A DNA stretch of 16,771 nucleotides from Bacteroidales bacterium UBA3663 (GCA_002373755.1 DFJU01000126.1:1-16771); one strand, 5' to 3'. Positions 1 through 7,841 are shown, counted from the stretch's first letter. Made by a program: numbers and translations. Notes: generated from the sequence alone by a model not told the origin.

Positions 1-251
1 GTGGCACACGTGCCGACGGCGCACCTATCCAGCCAAACGACGCACAGGAGATTATGGATCGCTTGACCCAACTTTGGGCTACCAACGATACCCGCAAGGT
101 TGCAGAGGGCGTTCTTGGTGCTACCGACGTCATCTGGAAGGAGAGCAAGCAGAACCTCAACGAGATTCCTGGTCTCACCGACATGGTGACCGATTTCCTG
201 AACCAGATTCAGCAGAAGGGTATGCTCGAAACTGTCAAGGGCATCCTGTAA
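1..251 (+). CDS. uxaB: Tagaturonate reductase (altronate oxidoreductase), C-terminal end only
   Basis: The reading frame is open from the first bases (first full codon at 3) to the TAA at 249-251, so about 82 C-terminal residues of a longer protein are visible. The Met at 54 lies inside this open frame and is not taken as the start. The tail, with its motif IPGLTDMVTDFLNQI followed by a short helix, resembles the all-helical C-terminal domain of the mannitol dehydrogenase/UxaB family. UxaB reduces D-tagaturonate to D-altronate with NADH in the cytoplasm. The identification leans heavily on the next gene, which encodes the enzyme for the following step, altronate dehydratase. The catalytic Rossmann part lies outside the window, so another mannitol-dehydrogenase-family reductase such as UxuB is possible. 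Confidence 0.68.
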   Translation, partial: GTRADGAPIQPNDAQEIMDRLTQLWATNDTRKVAEGVLGATDVIWKESKQNLNEIPGLTDMVTDFLNQIQQKGMLETVKGIL

Positions 252-282
252 TCTGATATATTTTAATCAAGAAAACATTTTG

Positions 283-311
283 CCCCTCCCCCTCTAATCC
301 TCGGGGAGGGG
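283..311. repeat. GC-rich hairpin between uxaB and uxaA
   Basis: CCCCTCCCC (283-291) and GGGGAGGGG (303-311) form a perfect 9-bp stem with an 11-base loop. No T-run follows immediately, only TAATTTT, so it is at best a weak terminator or attenuator. It may instead stabilise mRNA between the two operon genes. Similar CCCCTCCC arms occur at 7882-7905, and GGGGAG/CTCCCC arms at 1854-1925. Confidence 0.6.
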
Positions 312-341
312 TAATTTTCACCAACTATTCTCCCATAGCTT

Positions 342-1847
342 ATGAAAGAATTTCTGAAAATCAATCCTGCCGACAACGTGTTCGTGGCAATTGCGCCATT
401 GGCCAAAGGCACCACACTGAACGTTGAAGGTGAGCAGGTTACTCTTTTGACCGATGTCCCAGCTGGACACAAATGTGCGCTGAAGGACTTTGCTGAGGGT
501 GAGAACATCATCAAGTATGGTTTCCCCATCGGACATGCCCGTCACGCTGTCAAGAAGGGCAGCTTTATGAATCATGACGATATCAAGACAAACCTTTCGG
601 GTACTCTTGACTATAGCGACATCAAATTGAAAGGCCTTACACAACAGCAGCCAAGCGGCAAGCAGTACACTTTTGAAGGCTTCAAGCGCCCTGACGGACA
701 GGTCGGCATCCGCAACGAGGTGTGGGTCATCCCGACCGTAGGTTGCGTAAACGGTATCATCAAGCAGATTGTCGAGAAGACCCGTGAGGCATTTGCCGGT
801 AAAATGGGCACGGTCGATGGCATCTTCGACTTCCCGCACAACTATGGCTGTTCGCAGTTGAGCGAAGACCACGAGAACACGAAGAAGGTGCTGCGCGATA
901 TGGTGCTTCATCCGAATGCTGGCGGTATCCTTGTCGTAGGTCTTGGTTGCGAGAACAACCAGCCGAAAGTGTTTGAGGAGTTCTGTGGCCAATACGACAA
1001 GGATCGTGTCAAGTTCATGGTATGCCAGGAGGTCGAGGGCGACGAGGTTGAGTATGGCGTCAAACTTTTGACCGAGATTGTCAAGCACGCACAGACCTTC
1101 AAGCGCGAGACATGTCCTGCATCGGCACTGCGCATCGGTTTGAAGTGTGGTGGCTCGGATGGATTCTCGGGCATTACGGGCAACCCGTTGTTGGGCGCTT
1201 TCTCTGATTTCCTGTGCGAGACGCAGGGTGGCACAACGATCTTGACCGAGGTTCCCGAGATGTTCGGTGCCGAGACAATTTTGATGGAGCGTTGTGGCAA
1301 CAAGCAGTTGCTCGACGAGACGATTTCACTCATCAATAACTTCAAAAACTACTTCCTGAGCCACGGCGAACCTTGCGGCGAGAATCCAAGTCCAGGCAAC
1401 AAGGCAGGCGGTATCTCGACCCTCGAAGAGAAGGCTCTTGGCTGCACACAGAAGTCGGGCAAGAGCGTCGTCTGCGGCGTTATGGAATATGGCGAGCGTC
1501 TGAAGAACAACGGCTTGAACCTGCTCTCAGCTCCAGGCAACGACCTTGTGGCAGCAACGGCATTGGCCGCAGCAGGCTGTCAGATGGTGCTCTTCACGAC
1601 TGGTCGCGGTACGCCGTTCGGCACATTTGTACCTACTATGAAGGTCAGCACCAACAGCGGTCTGGCTCAGCGTAAGCCTACTTGGATTGACTTCAACGCC
1701 GGTGTGCTTGTCGAAGACAAGAGCATGGACGAGACTCTTGAAGCCTTTATATCGAAGGTGCTCAGTGTAGCATCTGGCGAGCAGACGCACAACGAGAAGG
1801 CTGGAATCCACGAGATTTCAATCTTCAAGAACGGCGTTACGCTGTAA
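342..1847 (+). CDS. uxaA: Altronate dehydratase (UxaA)
   Basis: The 501-residue product is the usual length for full-size UxaA altronate hydrolases. The enzyme dehydrates D-altronate to 2-keto-3-deoxy-D-gluconate in galacturonate catabolism, in the cytoplasm, and depends on a divalent metal. An N-terminal SAF domain spans about residues 11-83. The catalytic UxaA region follows, with conserved Cys/His/Asn-rich motifs HNYGCSQ (166-172), GLGCENNQ (200-207), KCGGSDGFSG (268-277) and GNKAGGIS (352-359). The ATG at 342 follows a 90-base gap after uxaB that holds a hairpin. No Shine-Dalgarno site is present, as is normal in this phylum. The gene is probably co-transcribed with uxaB. Galactarate dehydratase (GarD) is a relative, but the uxaB neighbour favours altronate. 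Confidence 0.93.
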   Translation: MKEFLKINPADNVFVAIAPLAKGTTLNVEGEQVTLLTDVPAGHKCALKDFAEGENIIKYGFPIGHARHAVKKGSFMNHDDIKTNLSGTLDYSDIKLKGLTQQQPSGKQYTFEGFKRPDGQVGIRNEVWVIPTVGCVNGIIKQIVEKTREAFAGKMGTVDGIFDFPHNYGCSQLSEDHENTKKVLRDMVLHPNAGGILVVGLGCENNQPKVFEEFCGQYDKDRVKFMVCQEVEGDEVEYGVKLLTEIVKHAQTFKRETCPASALRIGLKCGGSDGFSGITGNPLLGAFSDFLCETQGGTTILTEVPEMFGAETILMERCGNKQLLDETISLINNFKNYFLSHGEPCGENPSPGNKAGGISTLEEKALGCTQKSGKSVVCGVMEYGERLKNNGLNLLSAPGNDLVAATALAAAGCQMVLFTTGRGTPFGTFVPTMKVSTNSGLAQRKPTWIDFNAGVLVEDKSMDETLEAFISKVLSVASGEQTHNEKAGIHEISIFKNGVTL

Positions 1848-1853
1848 GTTTTG

Positions 1854-1925
1854 AAGGGGAGTGAAAAGGTCAGAAGGGGACGTGTGTTTTTTAATGCAAG
1901 CCGCCTTCTACTTTTCGCTCCCCTT
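1854..1925. repeat. Long imperfect inverted repeat downstream of uxaA
   Basis: The arms are about 1854-1877 and 1904-1925. AAGGGGAG...GAAAAG pairs with CTTTTC.CTCCCCTT, and the inner segment GAAGG pairs with CCTTC. The loop contains a T6 run. Starting 6 bases after the uxaA stop, it could end that transcript, but the T-run is in the loop rather than after the stem, so it is not a textbook terminator. It could be a small palindromic repeat element. Confidence 0.55.
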
Positions 1926-2033
1926 TGAATTCATCTTCCGGATATCCATTGCCTTCGACAATTATGCAAATGAAATGCGCATCGATTCCGTCTGAAAATG
2001 CATTGGTCATCAATATCGTAATACCCAAAAAAC

Positions 2034-3095
2034 ATGAAAAAACTTGTCTTATTCTTCGCCCTGTCGGTTGTCACGTTGAACGGTGTATATGCTCAGAGTG
2101 CTTATGGCCAATTAAAAAGCATGGCAGGTTCTGCGAGTGTACCACCGGCCAGCAAGGCAGTTTGTGCTTATTGTAAAAGCCAAAATCCGTATGTACATAA
2201 TGCAGGGTGTCCATACGCCAGCAAATCTGTTGCTCCGGGTGTAGCGTCGTCCAAAACAACGTCAACATCCGGTTCTGCAGCTGCGGCCGTTTCGTCACTG
2301 ACAGGTTCGTTGATGACATCGGTGCTGTCGAGTTATCTGTCGAGTCTGCCCGGCAAATATGAGCGACAGATGCAGATGAATGCGGCGGCGCAGAAATTGT
2401 ATGGCGTGCCAGGAGGGGAAGCGGACGGATTTGTGGTCGCAGTAGGAACTGATGGTTATTACTCCATTTGGGATGACAATACCAAGAAATGGGCGTTTGA
2501 AGAACCGTATGCGTCCACGCTTACAGGTATGATAATGTTTAACTCCCGTGCCGTCTGTATCCAACGTTGGCTGGGGCACAAATGGGGCGTGTTTGACATG
2601 AAAAAGGGCAAAATTGGAAGCGTTAATGCCGTGAAGAAGGCTGTGGAATTCTTCAAATTTGACTCGGTGAAGTGTGTCGCCAGAGATGCCCCAATTGCGG
2701 TGGGTCTCAAAAAGGGGAAGAAATACCGTTGGGGACTGATAACCAAGGGCGATAATGTTGAAACGTGGTCGCAAACGGTGAAAAACGAATGGGACAATTT
2801 CGACATTCTTCCTACGGTCTTGACGAACTTCGCCATTGGCCATAAAGACGACAAATGTGCCCTCTTTGCGCAGAACGGTTCGATGGTTGTTCAGCCCCTT
2901 TATGATGCCATTACTCCGGTATTCGCCGATGGCACTCACACCTATTTCTTTGTCTGTATGAACGCTCTGTGGGGACTTATGAACGAGCTTGGCGAGTTTT
3001 TGGTTCCGTGTGAGTACGAGGATATAAAGTACACAGAGGAAGGTGTCGCTGTGAGAAAGAATGGCGAGTGGACAGTTGTATCGTCGCACGAATAA
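2034..3095 (+). CDS. Secreted WG-repeat protein with a Cys/His cluster
   Basis: The 353-residue product starts with a clear signal peptide (MKKLVLFFALSVV..., cleavage probably after Ala20, VYA|QS), so it should be exported. A short Cys/His cluster follows, C44-x2-C47-x7-H55-x3-C59, zinc-knuckle-like in spacing. Next comes a Ser/Ala/Thr-rich low-complexity stretch (about 70-105). The rest contains degenerate WG (KWG-type) repeats: HKWGVFD near 184, YRWGLIT near 233, a worn copy near 275, ALWGLMN near 313 and GEWTVV near 346. WG repeats are thought to form beta-structured binding surfaces, and no enzyme activity is predicted. The gene stands alone, between an inverted repeat and a strong terminator. 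I recognise no promoter in the 1926-2033 gap. The function is unknown. Confidence 0.82.
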   Translation: MKKLVLFFALSVVTLNGVYAQSAYGQLKSMAGSASVPPASKAVCAYCKSQNPYVHNAGCPYASKSVAPGVASSKTTSTSGSAAAAVSSLTGSLMTSVLSSYLSSLPGKYERQMQMNAAAQKLYGVPGGEADGFVVAVGTDGYYSIWDDNTKKWAFEEPYASTLTGMIMFNSRAVCIQRWLGHKWGVFDMKKGKIGSVNAVKKAVEFFKFDSVKCVARDAPIAVGLKKGKKYRWGLITKGDNVETWSQTVKNEWDNFDILPTVLTNFAIGHKDDKCALFAQNGSMVVQPLYDAITPVFADGTHTYFFVCMNALWGLMNELGEFLVPCEYEDIKYTEEGVAVRKNGEWTVVSSHE

Positions 3096-3122
3096 CCGCA
3101 TTGGCCACAGAAAGTAACAATA

Positions 3123-3161
3123 ATCCCTGCTTGACAACGGAAGTCGAGCAGGGATATTTTT
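3123..3161 (+). terminator. Rho-independent terminator of the WG-repeat gene
   Basis: ATCCCTGCT (3123-3131) pairs perfectly with AGCAGGGAT (3147-3155). The stem extends inward with GAC/GTC to about 13 bp around a 7-base loop, and ATTTTTG follows. It lies 28 bases after the stop codon at 3095. Confidence 0.9.
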
Positions 3162-3181
3162 GTCCGATGGGCATTGGCCAA

Positions 3182-3222
3182 CGTCCTAAAGAGCCGTCAG
3201 GTAATCGACCAGCTGACGGACG
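3182..3222 (-). terminator. Possible terminator downstream of ruvA
   Basis: CCGTCAG (3194-3200) and CTGACGG (3213-3219) form a 7-bp stem. An overlapping CGTCC/GGACG pair (3182-3186 / 3218-3222) offers an alternative fold. On the minus strand the stem is followed by CTCTTTAGG, a weak T-run. It sits about 50 bases past the ruvA stop, so it may end the cca-yraN-ruvA transcript. Confidence 0.4.
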
Positions 3223-3271
3223 CAATTACGTTTTAAACATCTTTTTTATTGCTTTATGGTGCTGCACGCTA

Positions 3272-3865
3272 TTACATCATGTGCAGGCCTTGTTTGATGA
3301 GCGATTGAACCGACATGGTCGGGTCTTGGCTGAGCAGCTGCGAGACGGCCTTTGAGGCATTGGCCAATGGATATCCCAGGGCAACCAGCGCCTGGACAGC
3401 CTCGTCACCATTTTTGTTGCTGGCCACAATTGCGCTGTCGTTGGCGGTCGCTGCGGCGATGCCGAGGTTGCCGACTTTGTCTTTCAAATCGACGATGATG
3501 CGTTGCGCCGTTTTTGGGCCGAGACCTTTCACGTTGCGCAATTGGCGGTCGTTGGCCGATGCGACGATTGCAACGAGTTCGTCGGGGGATAGGCTTGACA
3601 GAATGCAACGTGCGGTGCCGGGACCTACGCCGGAGACGCTGATGAGCAGTTCGTACAAGGCGCGTTCCTGCTTTGAGATGAATCCGTAAAGCACATGCGC
3701 ATCTTCGCGAATACTCTCCGCAATATACAATTTCTGCACTTCGCCTTTCTTCAGCTTGTCGTAGGTATAGACGGAGATGTTGCAGCAATAGCCCACACCG
3801 CCACATTCGATGATGGCGCGTGTCGGTTCAAGTTCGGTGAGTTCACCTTTCAGATATTCAATCAT
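3272..3865 (-). CDS. ruvA: Holliday junction branch migration protein RuvA
   Basis: The 197-residue product is typical RuvA length. RuvA binds four-way junctions as a tetramer and loads the RuvB motor for branch migration during recombinational repair. The N-terminal OB-fold domain (MIEYLKGELTELEPTRAIIECGGVGY) comes first. Two helix-hairpin-helix motifs follow, VSGVGPGTA (about 77-85) and VKGLGPKTA (about 112-120). The RuvB-binding C-terminal domain comes last (GDEAVQALVALGYPLANASKAV). It follows yraN by 63 bases on the same strand. ruvC lies 10 kb away on the other strand in this window, and ruvB is not in view. Confidence 0.97.
   Translation of the reverse strand: MIEYLKGELTELEPTRAIIECGGVGYCCNISVYTYDKLKKGEVQKLYIAESIREDAHVLYGFISKQERALYELLISVSGVGPGTARCILSSLSPDELVAIVASANDRQLRNVKGLGPKTAQRIIVDLKDKVGNLGIAAATANDSAIVASNKNGDEAVQALVALGYPLANASKAVSQLLSQDPTMSVQSLIKQGLHMM
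3358..3369. repeat. CATTGGCCAATG palindrome, full copy of an over-represented word
   Basis: A perfect 12-bp palindrome within ruvA. Half-copies of it (GGCCRATG or CATYGGCC) recur at about 30 sites in the window. See the finding on the iterated word. Confidence 0.7.
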
Positions 3866-3928
3866 GGCTAAACAATATGATGGTTGACAATTGAAAATGC
3901 TTGGCAGATGGCATCGGTCAAGAACGGT

Positions 3929-4303
3929 TTATCCCAAAGGCGGATAAAATGCCTCTTTGAAATGTTCGATGTGCGGCGTTTGTTGGCCGTTGTCGATAAT
4001 TGAAATGATGTCGAACCTCCAGTCGCGATCTACGCGGAATTTTTTGATATATGCATCGGCCGCATAGACCATGTTCATCATCTTCTTGTAATCGACGGCT
4101 TGTTCCGGAGTTCCGTATGCGGCTGATTTTCTCGTCTTTACCTCAATGAATACGATTTCGCCGCTTGTGGGGTCGATGGCAATCAGGTCAAGTTCAAGAT
4201 GCCGCATTTTCCAGCGTTCGGCCTCGATGCGATATCCCTGCTTCCGAAGGAATTCGGCGGCAAGTTGCTCTCCTTTTTTGCCTAATTCGTATGTCTGGCT
4301 CAT
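3929..4303 (-). CDS. YraN/UPF0102 family nuclease-like protein
   Basis: The 124-residue product matches the short YraN family, which has a Holliday-junction-resolvase-like PD-(D/E)xK fold. The active-site pattern is visible: GEQLAAEFL near the N-terminus, then LELDLIAID with Asp39, then VFIEVKTR with Glu54 and Lys56. Its start overlaps the 3' end of the upstream cca-type gene by 4 bases (4300-4303), which implies translational coupling. The biological role of the family is not firmly established, and nuclease activity is inferred from the fold. Confidence 0.92.
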   Translation of the reverse strand: MSQTYELGKKGEQLAAEFLRKQGYRIEAERWKMRHLELDLIAIDPTSGEIVFIEVKTRKSAAYGTPEQAVDYKKMMNMVYAADAYIKKFRVDRDWRFDIISIIDNGQQTPHIEHFKEAFYPPLG

Positions 4304-5787
4304 AGGATTCCGAGTTCTTTTGCCTTGTTGTCCAAAAATGCGATGGCTTCGTCGCGATCGTTGGCACAGATTCCGTCAAGGATTGCATCCTTCAGCGAAT
4401 CTTTCAGCAGACCGACCTCGCGGCAAGGGCTGAGGTTGTAGCGTTGCATGATTTCCAGTCCGTCAACTGGTGGCTGCCAGTTTCGGATGCGGTCTTTTTC
4501 TTCGATTTCGACCATTTTTTGACGCACAACCTTGAAGTTGTCGAGGAAGCGGCGCACCTTTTCCGGAATCTTCGACGTGATGTCGGCCTCGCACAGCGTC
4601 ATCAGGTCGTCAATGTCGTCGCCAGCCTCGAAAAGCACACGGCGTATTGCCGAGTCGGTGATTCCTTCATCGGCCAGATTGATGGGCCGCATGTGCAGGG
4701 CAACCAGTTTTTCAACGAATTTCATTTCTGCGCCCATCGGCAATTTTAGGCGACGGAAAATGCTGGGCACCATACGAGAGCCGAGATAGTCGTGGTTGTG
4801 GAACGTCCAGCCGATCTTATCGTCCCAAGCTTTTGCCTTTGCCTTGCCCAGGTCGTGCATGATGGCCGCCCAACGCAGCCACAGCGTCGTGTCGAGCGTT
4901 TTTTCGTTTTTGTCCGATGGCTCATTCTTGGTCGATGACTTTCTTTCCTGTTGCGCACGGCAGACGTTGTCCAACACCGTCAGCGTGTGCATGAAGTTGT
5001 CCTTGTGGCCACGGCCTTCGCGCGTCTCGATGCCGCTGAGGGCTTGTAGCTCGGGGAAAATGATCTGCAGCAGGCCGCATCGTTGCAACAGCAGCCAGCC
5101 CGTCGAGGGCTGTTCGCACATCATGATTTTGTTCAGTTCGTCGATGATGCGTTCACCGGAGATGATTTTGATTCGTTCGCGGTTGCGGGCGATAGCTTCG
5201 AAGGTTTCAGGTACAATCTTGAATTTGAAGCGACATGCGAACCGAATGGCGCGAAGCATTCGCAACGGGTCGTCGCTGAATGTTATGTCGGGATTGAGCG
5301 GCGTGCGGATCAATCCGGCTTCCAAATCGTCCATACCATGAAACGGATCGACCAGCTCGCCGAAGCGTGCCTTGTTCAGACAGATGGCCATGTCGTTGAT
5401 AGTCAGGTCGCGACGGTTCTGGTCATCCTCCAGCGTGCCGTCTTCGACCACGGGCTTGCGGCTGTCGTGGCTGTAGCTCTCCTTGCGCGCTCCCACGAAT
5501 TCCACTTCGGTACCTTTGAATTTCACTTGCGCAGTCCCGAAGTTGCGGAATACGCTCAGATGTGCGCCGCGCCCCAATCGTTTTGCTACGTGTTCGGCCA
5601 ATTCGATGCCGCTGCCAACTGTCACACAGTCAATGTCTTTCGACGGACGTTCAAGAAAAATGTCCCTGACGAATCCGCCAACCACGTAACATTCTCGACC
5701 TAAATCATCGGCTTCTTCGCTGATGATGTTGAAAATTGGTAGATTAAGATGGCAAATTAGCTCTTTTTGAGAGGGTTGCTTATTCAT
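4300..5787 (-). CDS. cca: CCA-adding-type tRNA nucleotidyltransferase with HD domain
   Basis: The 495-residue product is a class II CCA/poly(A) polymerase-type protein. The catalytic head has YVVGGFVRD (about 34-42) and the metal-binding DID (51-53). RRDLTINDMA (125-134) and DDPLRMLRAIRFA (172-184) form the nucleotide-recognition and neck regions. A C-terminal HD domain follows, with His267, His311-Asp312 and HNHD (330-333). Such enzymes add or repair the 3' CCA of tRNAs. HD-containing versions may also hydrolyse phosphate esters. It heads the minus-strand cluster with yraN and ruvA. The start at 5787 fits the family's N-terminus. The upstream gap holds a plus-strand small RNA candidate. A weak minus-strand -7 match (TAATTTCG) lies just before the start. 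An A-adding or poly(A) role cannot be excluded. Confidence 0.93.
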   Translation of the reverse strand: MNKQPSQKELICHLNLPIFNIISEEADDLGRECYVVGGFVRDIFLERPSKDIDCVTVGSGIELAEHVAKRLGRGAHLSVFRNFGTAQVKFKGTEVEFVGARKESYSHDSRKPVVEDGTLEDDQNRRDLTINDMAICLNKARFGELVDPFHGMDDLEAGLIRTPLNPDITFSDDPLRMLRAIRFACRFKFKIVPETFEAIARNRERIKIISGERIIDELNKIMMCEQPSTGWLLLQRCGLLQIIFPELQALSGIETREGRGHKDNFMHTLTVLDNVCRAQQERKSSTKNEPSDKNEKTLDTTLWLRWAAIMHDLGKAKAKAWDDKIGWTFHNHDYLGSRMVPSIFRRLKLPMGAEMKFVEKLVALHMRPINLADEGITDSAIRRVLFEAGDDIDDLMTLCEADITSKIPEKVRRFLDNFKVVRQKMVEIEEKDRIRNWQPPVDGLEIMQRYNLSPCREVGLLKDSLKDAILDGICANDRDEAIAFLDNKAKELGIL

Positions 5788-5822
5788 TTTGACCGAAATT
5801 ATGAATTTTTTTCGATAAACAC

Positions 5823-5853
5823 TTGCATTAATGTACTAAAGGTTTTACCTTTG
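5823..5853 (+). promoter_or_regulatory. Bacteroidota-type promoter for the small RNA candidate
   Basis: TTG at 5823-5825, a 20-base spacer and TACCTTTG at 5846-5853 match the Bacteroidota sigma-ABfr consensus TTTG-N19-21-TAnnTTTG. It points rightward, where every gene up to 10643 is on the other strand, so it serves no coding gene here. Confidence 0.75.
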
Positions 5854-5859
5854 CATCGT

Positions 5860-5924
5860 GTTTTTCATGGTATAAGATTTAAGGTTAGTGAAGATGGTCG
5901 TCGTGAGACGACCCTCTTTTTTTG
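5860..5924 (+). ncRNA. Candidate small non-coding RNA, about 65 nt
   Basis: A good promoter (-7 box at 5846-5853) predicts transcription from about 5860. A perfect hairpin with a T7 run ends it at about 5924. No ORF of useful size lies between; the only ATG is followed at once by GTA TAA. The interval runs opposite to both flanking genes, and its T-run ends just before the stop codon of the S4 gene. From memory, the block TTTTTCATGGTATAAGATTT followed by AAGGTTA resembles a sequence common between genes in Bacteroidales. The computationally described Bacteroidales-1 RNA likewise runs from such a promoter to a terminator. I cannot confirm family membership. The structure beyond the terminator hairpin is unclear. 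Confidence 0.6.
5896..5923 (+). terminator. Rho-independent terminator of the small RNA candidate
   Basis: GGTCGTC (5896-5902), loop GTGA and GACGACC (5907-5913) form a perfect 7-bp stem, followed by CTC and TTTTTTT (5917-5923). The T-run is on the plus strand only, so it does not serve the minus-strand S4 gene. Confidence 0.88.
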
Positions 5925-5925
5925 T

Positions 5926-6402
5926 TTAAAGTTCCGAATCTTTGTTGGAGAGTCCCTCCGTCACCTCGGCCCATACATCCGGGTCATCCAGATCTTCAAG
6001 CGAGAAGTCGAATTCATCGACATATTCCGGCGTGGTGAAGTCGTCCATGTCGCGGCGGTCCTTCTTCGTCGGGCGACCCAAACCTTTTGCACGGTCGATG
6101 AAACCCGAGATACGGCTCATCTGTAGCAGGTCGAGCTGTTCCTGACGGGTCACATTTTCCATAAATCCGGGCACCATCTTGGCACCCATTCTGTTTTCGG
6201 CCAATGCCAATACTTTAAAGGAATAGGTGATGGGCGGCTTCTTCACGTCGATGACTTCGCCAATCTTCACGTTGCGCGACGCCTTGACTTTCTGTCCGCC
6301 TATCGTGACACGGCCCATCTTGATGGCATCGGCCGCAATCGAGCGCGTCTTGAAGATGCGCACGGCCCACAGCCACTTGTCAATACGAACTTCACTTGCC
6401 AT
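5926..6402 (-). CDS. S4-domain RNA-binding protein, Hsp15/HslR-like
   Basis: The 158-residue product starts with an S4 RNA-binding domain ([27 protein letters not shown], about 6-32), as in Hsp15/RqcP. Those proteins bind stalled 50S subunits carrying peptidyl-tRNA and help recycle them. A basic middle (about 110-117, RPTKKDRR) and a strongly acidic C-terminal tail (about 118-158) follow. The start overlaps the end of pth by 11 bases (6392-6402), so the two are probably translationally coupled. The pairing is functionally sensible, because Pth also deals with peptidyl-tRNA released from stalled ribosomes. HslR versus RqcP-like function cannot be told apart from sequence alone. Confidence 0.88.
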   Translation of the reverse strand: MASEVRIDKWLWAVRIFKTRSIAADAIKMGRVTIGGQKVKASRNVKIGEVIDVKKPPITYSFKVLALAENRMGAKMVPGFMENVTRQEQLDLLQMSRISGFIDRAKGLGRPTKKDRRDMDDFTTPEYVDEFDFSLEDLDDPDVWAEVTEGLSNKDSEL

Positions 6403-6955
6403 TGTACTTGTTCATTGCGTTGGAACAGCCCTCCAGACAGAAGGCTTCGATAAACTTTGTGGTCACTTCCAGTCGTTCGGGCATCTTGTCCTCTTCTTCC
6501 TGTGGAAAGTGTCCCAAAACCCAGTCGCACTGTGCGCCCTTGGGGAAGTCGCCACCAACGCCGAAACGCAGACGAGCAAATCCCTCGCCGCCGCACTTGG
6601 CAGCAATGTCCTTCAATCCGTTATGGCCACCGGCCGAACCCTTGGCACGCATACGCAAAGTGCCGAATGGCAGCGCGATGTCGTCGCAGATGACCAGGAC
6701 ATGGTCGATGTCGATCTTCTCCTCCTGCATCCAGTAGCGCACGGCCGACCCCGACAGGTTCATGTAGGTGTTCGGTTTGAGCAGGAGCAGCTGCTGGTTC
6801 TTGACGCGGAACTCGCAAGTGGCGCCATAGCGGTTTTCTTCAAACTTGGCGTCGTGGGCATCGGCCAGAGCATTTACTACGCGGAAACCGATATTGTGGC
6901 GTGTGCCCCAATATTCTTGGCCGATGTTTCCCAATCCGACAATGAGAAATTTCAT
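6392..6955 (-). CDS. pth: Peptidyl-tRNA hydrolase
   Basis: The 187-residue product is a standard bacterial Pth, which cleaves the ester bond of peptidyl-tRNAs that drop off ribosomes. The family signatures are intact: [19 protein letters not shown] with Asn10 and catalytic His20, PNTYMNLSG (61-69), VICDDIALP with Asp92, and [10 protein letters not shown] with Asn112. It lies 34 bases after the metallo-hydrolase gene and overlaps the S4-domain gene downstream. In related Bacteroidales, as I recall, pth sits directly after rplY. Confidence 0.97.
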   Translation of the reverse strand: MKFLIVGLGNIGQEYWGTRHNIGFRVVNALADAHDAKFEENRYGATCEFRVKNQQLLLLKPNTYMNLSGSAVRYWMQEEKIDIDHVLVICDDIALPFGTLRMRAKGSAGGHNGLKDIAAKCGGEGFARLRFGVGGDFPKGAQCDWVLGHFPQEEEDKMPERLEVTTKFIEAFCLEGCSNAMNKYNGK

Positions 6956-6989
6956 TCTAAACTCTTATTTCTTAATTCTTATTTCTTAA

Positions 6990-7841
6990 CTATTTCGTCT
7001 CCGGGTTGACTTCGAAGAATGCTGGTGCCGGCAGGTGCATACCGCAGATGGTCAGATGCTCGTTGTGGGCGATGCTGATGATGTGGTTGCGTGACTGGGC
7101 GGCCTGCTCCTTGTCCATGTCATAGTTGCAGCTGATATAGCGGTGGTTGAGCTGCAGGTCAAAGCCGTGCATCAGGTCCCCCACGATGAGCAGGTTCTCC
7201 TTGCGGAAGACCGTGTGGCCGGGCGTATGTCCGGGGGCATCTATGGCCAATATCCCGTTGGGAAGCGAGTCGCCCCACTCGAACAGGTGCGTGCGGTCGC
7301 GGTAGGCCTCCATCACTTTCCGTTGCAGCTCCGTCTTCTCCAGAGGCATTTCCATCATCCATGCCATATATTCGTGGCAGCAGGCAAAGACCTCGGCGCG
7401 AGTGAAGAGCGCTTGGCCGTCCTGCATCATTCCGCCGATGTGGTCGCCGTGGAAGTGCGTGAGGTAGATATAGCCGATGCTGTCCGGCGTCAGCCCTACT
7501 GCCTGCAGTGCGTTCAGCAGCTGTCCGCCCTTGTCGGCCCCCAGTCCTGTGTCGAACAGTACCCATTGGCCATCACAATGCATCAGGTAGGCACTCATCG
7601 AGGCAGGCACACCATCGGCCACACCCAACGCCTGCACGAGCGAATCCGAAGCCTCGGGAAAGAGCTCGCGGGGCATGAGTTTGTCGCCCTGGTTGTCCTT
7701 GATCCACGTGACGGTTGTTCGGTTGTCGGCCAATGTGATTGTGTTCGGGTCGTTGGCCAATGGCTCTTCCTTCTGGCCCGTTGTGCAGCCGGTGATGGCA
7801 ATCATTGCGGCCAATGCCGCGAGACGGAACTCTCTTTTCAT
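6990..7841 (-). CDS. Metallo-beta-lactamase-fold lipoprotein, lactonase-like
   Basis: The 283-residue product begins with a lipoprotein signal (MKREFRLAALAAMIAITGC, lipidated Cys19), so it is probably membrane-anchored outside the cytoplasm. The metal site of the metallo-beta-lactamase fold is complete: THFHGDH (His129, His131, Asp133, His134), His205 or His209 in PGHTPGHT, Asp222 in IVGDLMHG, and His269 in CGMHLPAP. The GDTG-like FDTGLGAD strand near 96-103 also fits. Overall it resembles the AHL-lactonase/MBL-fold hydrolase branch more than true beta-lactamases, but the substrate cannot be read from sequence. It sits between rplY and pth, two translation genes with which it has no obvious link. 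Confidence 0.9.
   Translation of the reverse strand: MKREFRLAALAAMIAITGCTTGQKEEPLANDPNTITLADNRTTVTWIKDNQGDKLMPRELFPEASDSLVQALGVADGVPASMSAYLMHCDGQWVLFDTGLGADKGGQLLNALQAVGLTPDSIGYIYLTHFHGDHIGGMMQDGQALFTRAEVFACCHEYMAWMMEMPLEKTELQRKVMEAYRDRTHLFEWGDSLPNGILAIDAPGHTPGHTVFRKENLLIVGDLMHGFDLQLNHRYISCNYDMDKEQAAQSRNHIISIAHNEHLTICGMHLPAPAFFEVNPETK

Noticed and set aside
54..251. A separate 65-residue small protein starting at the Met at 54
   Set aside because: The frame is open upstream to the window edge and the sequence fits the C-terminal tail of a dehydrogenase in an operon with uxaA.
318..1345. Antisense open frames of 256 and 145 codons opposite uxaA
   Set aside because: uxaA is clearly real with family motifs throughout; the antisense translations are low in recognisable features and overlap each other.
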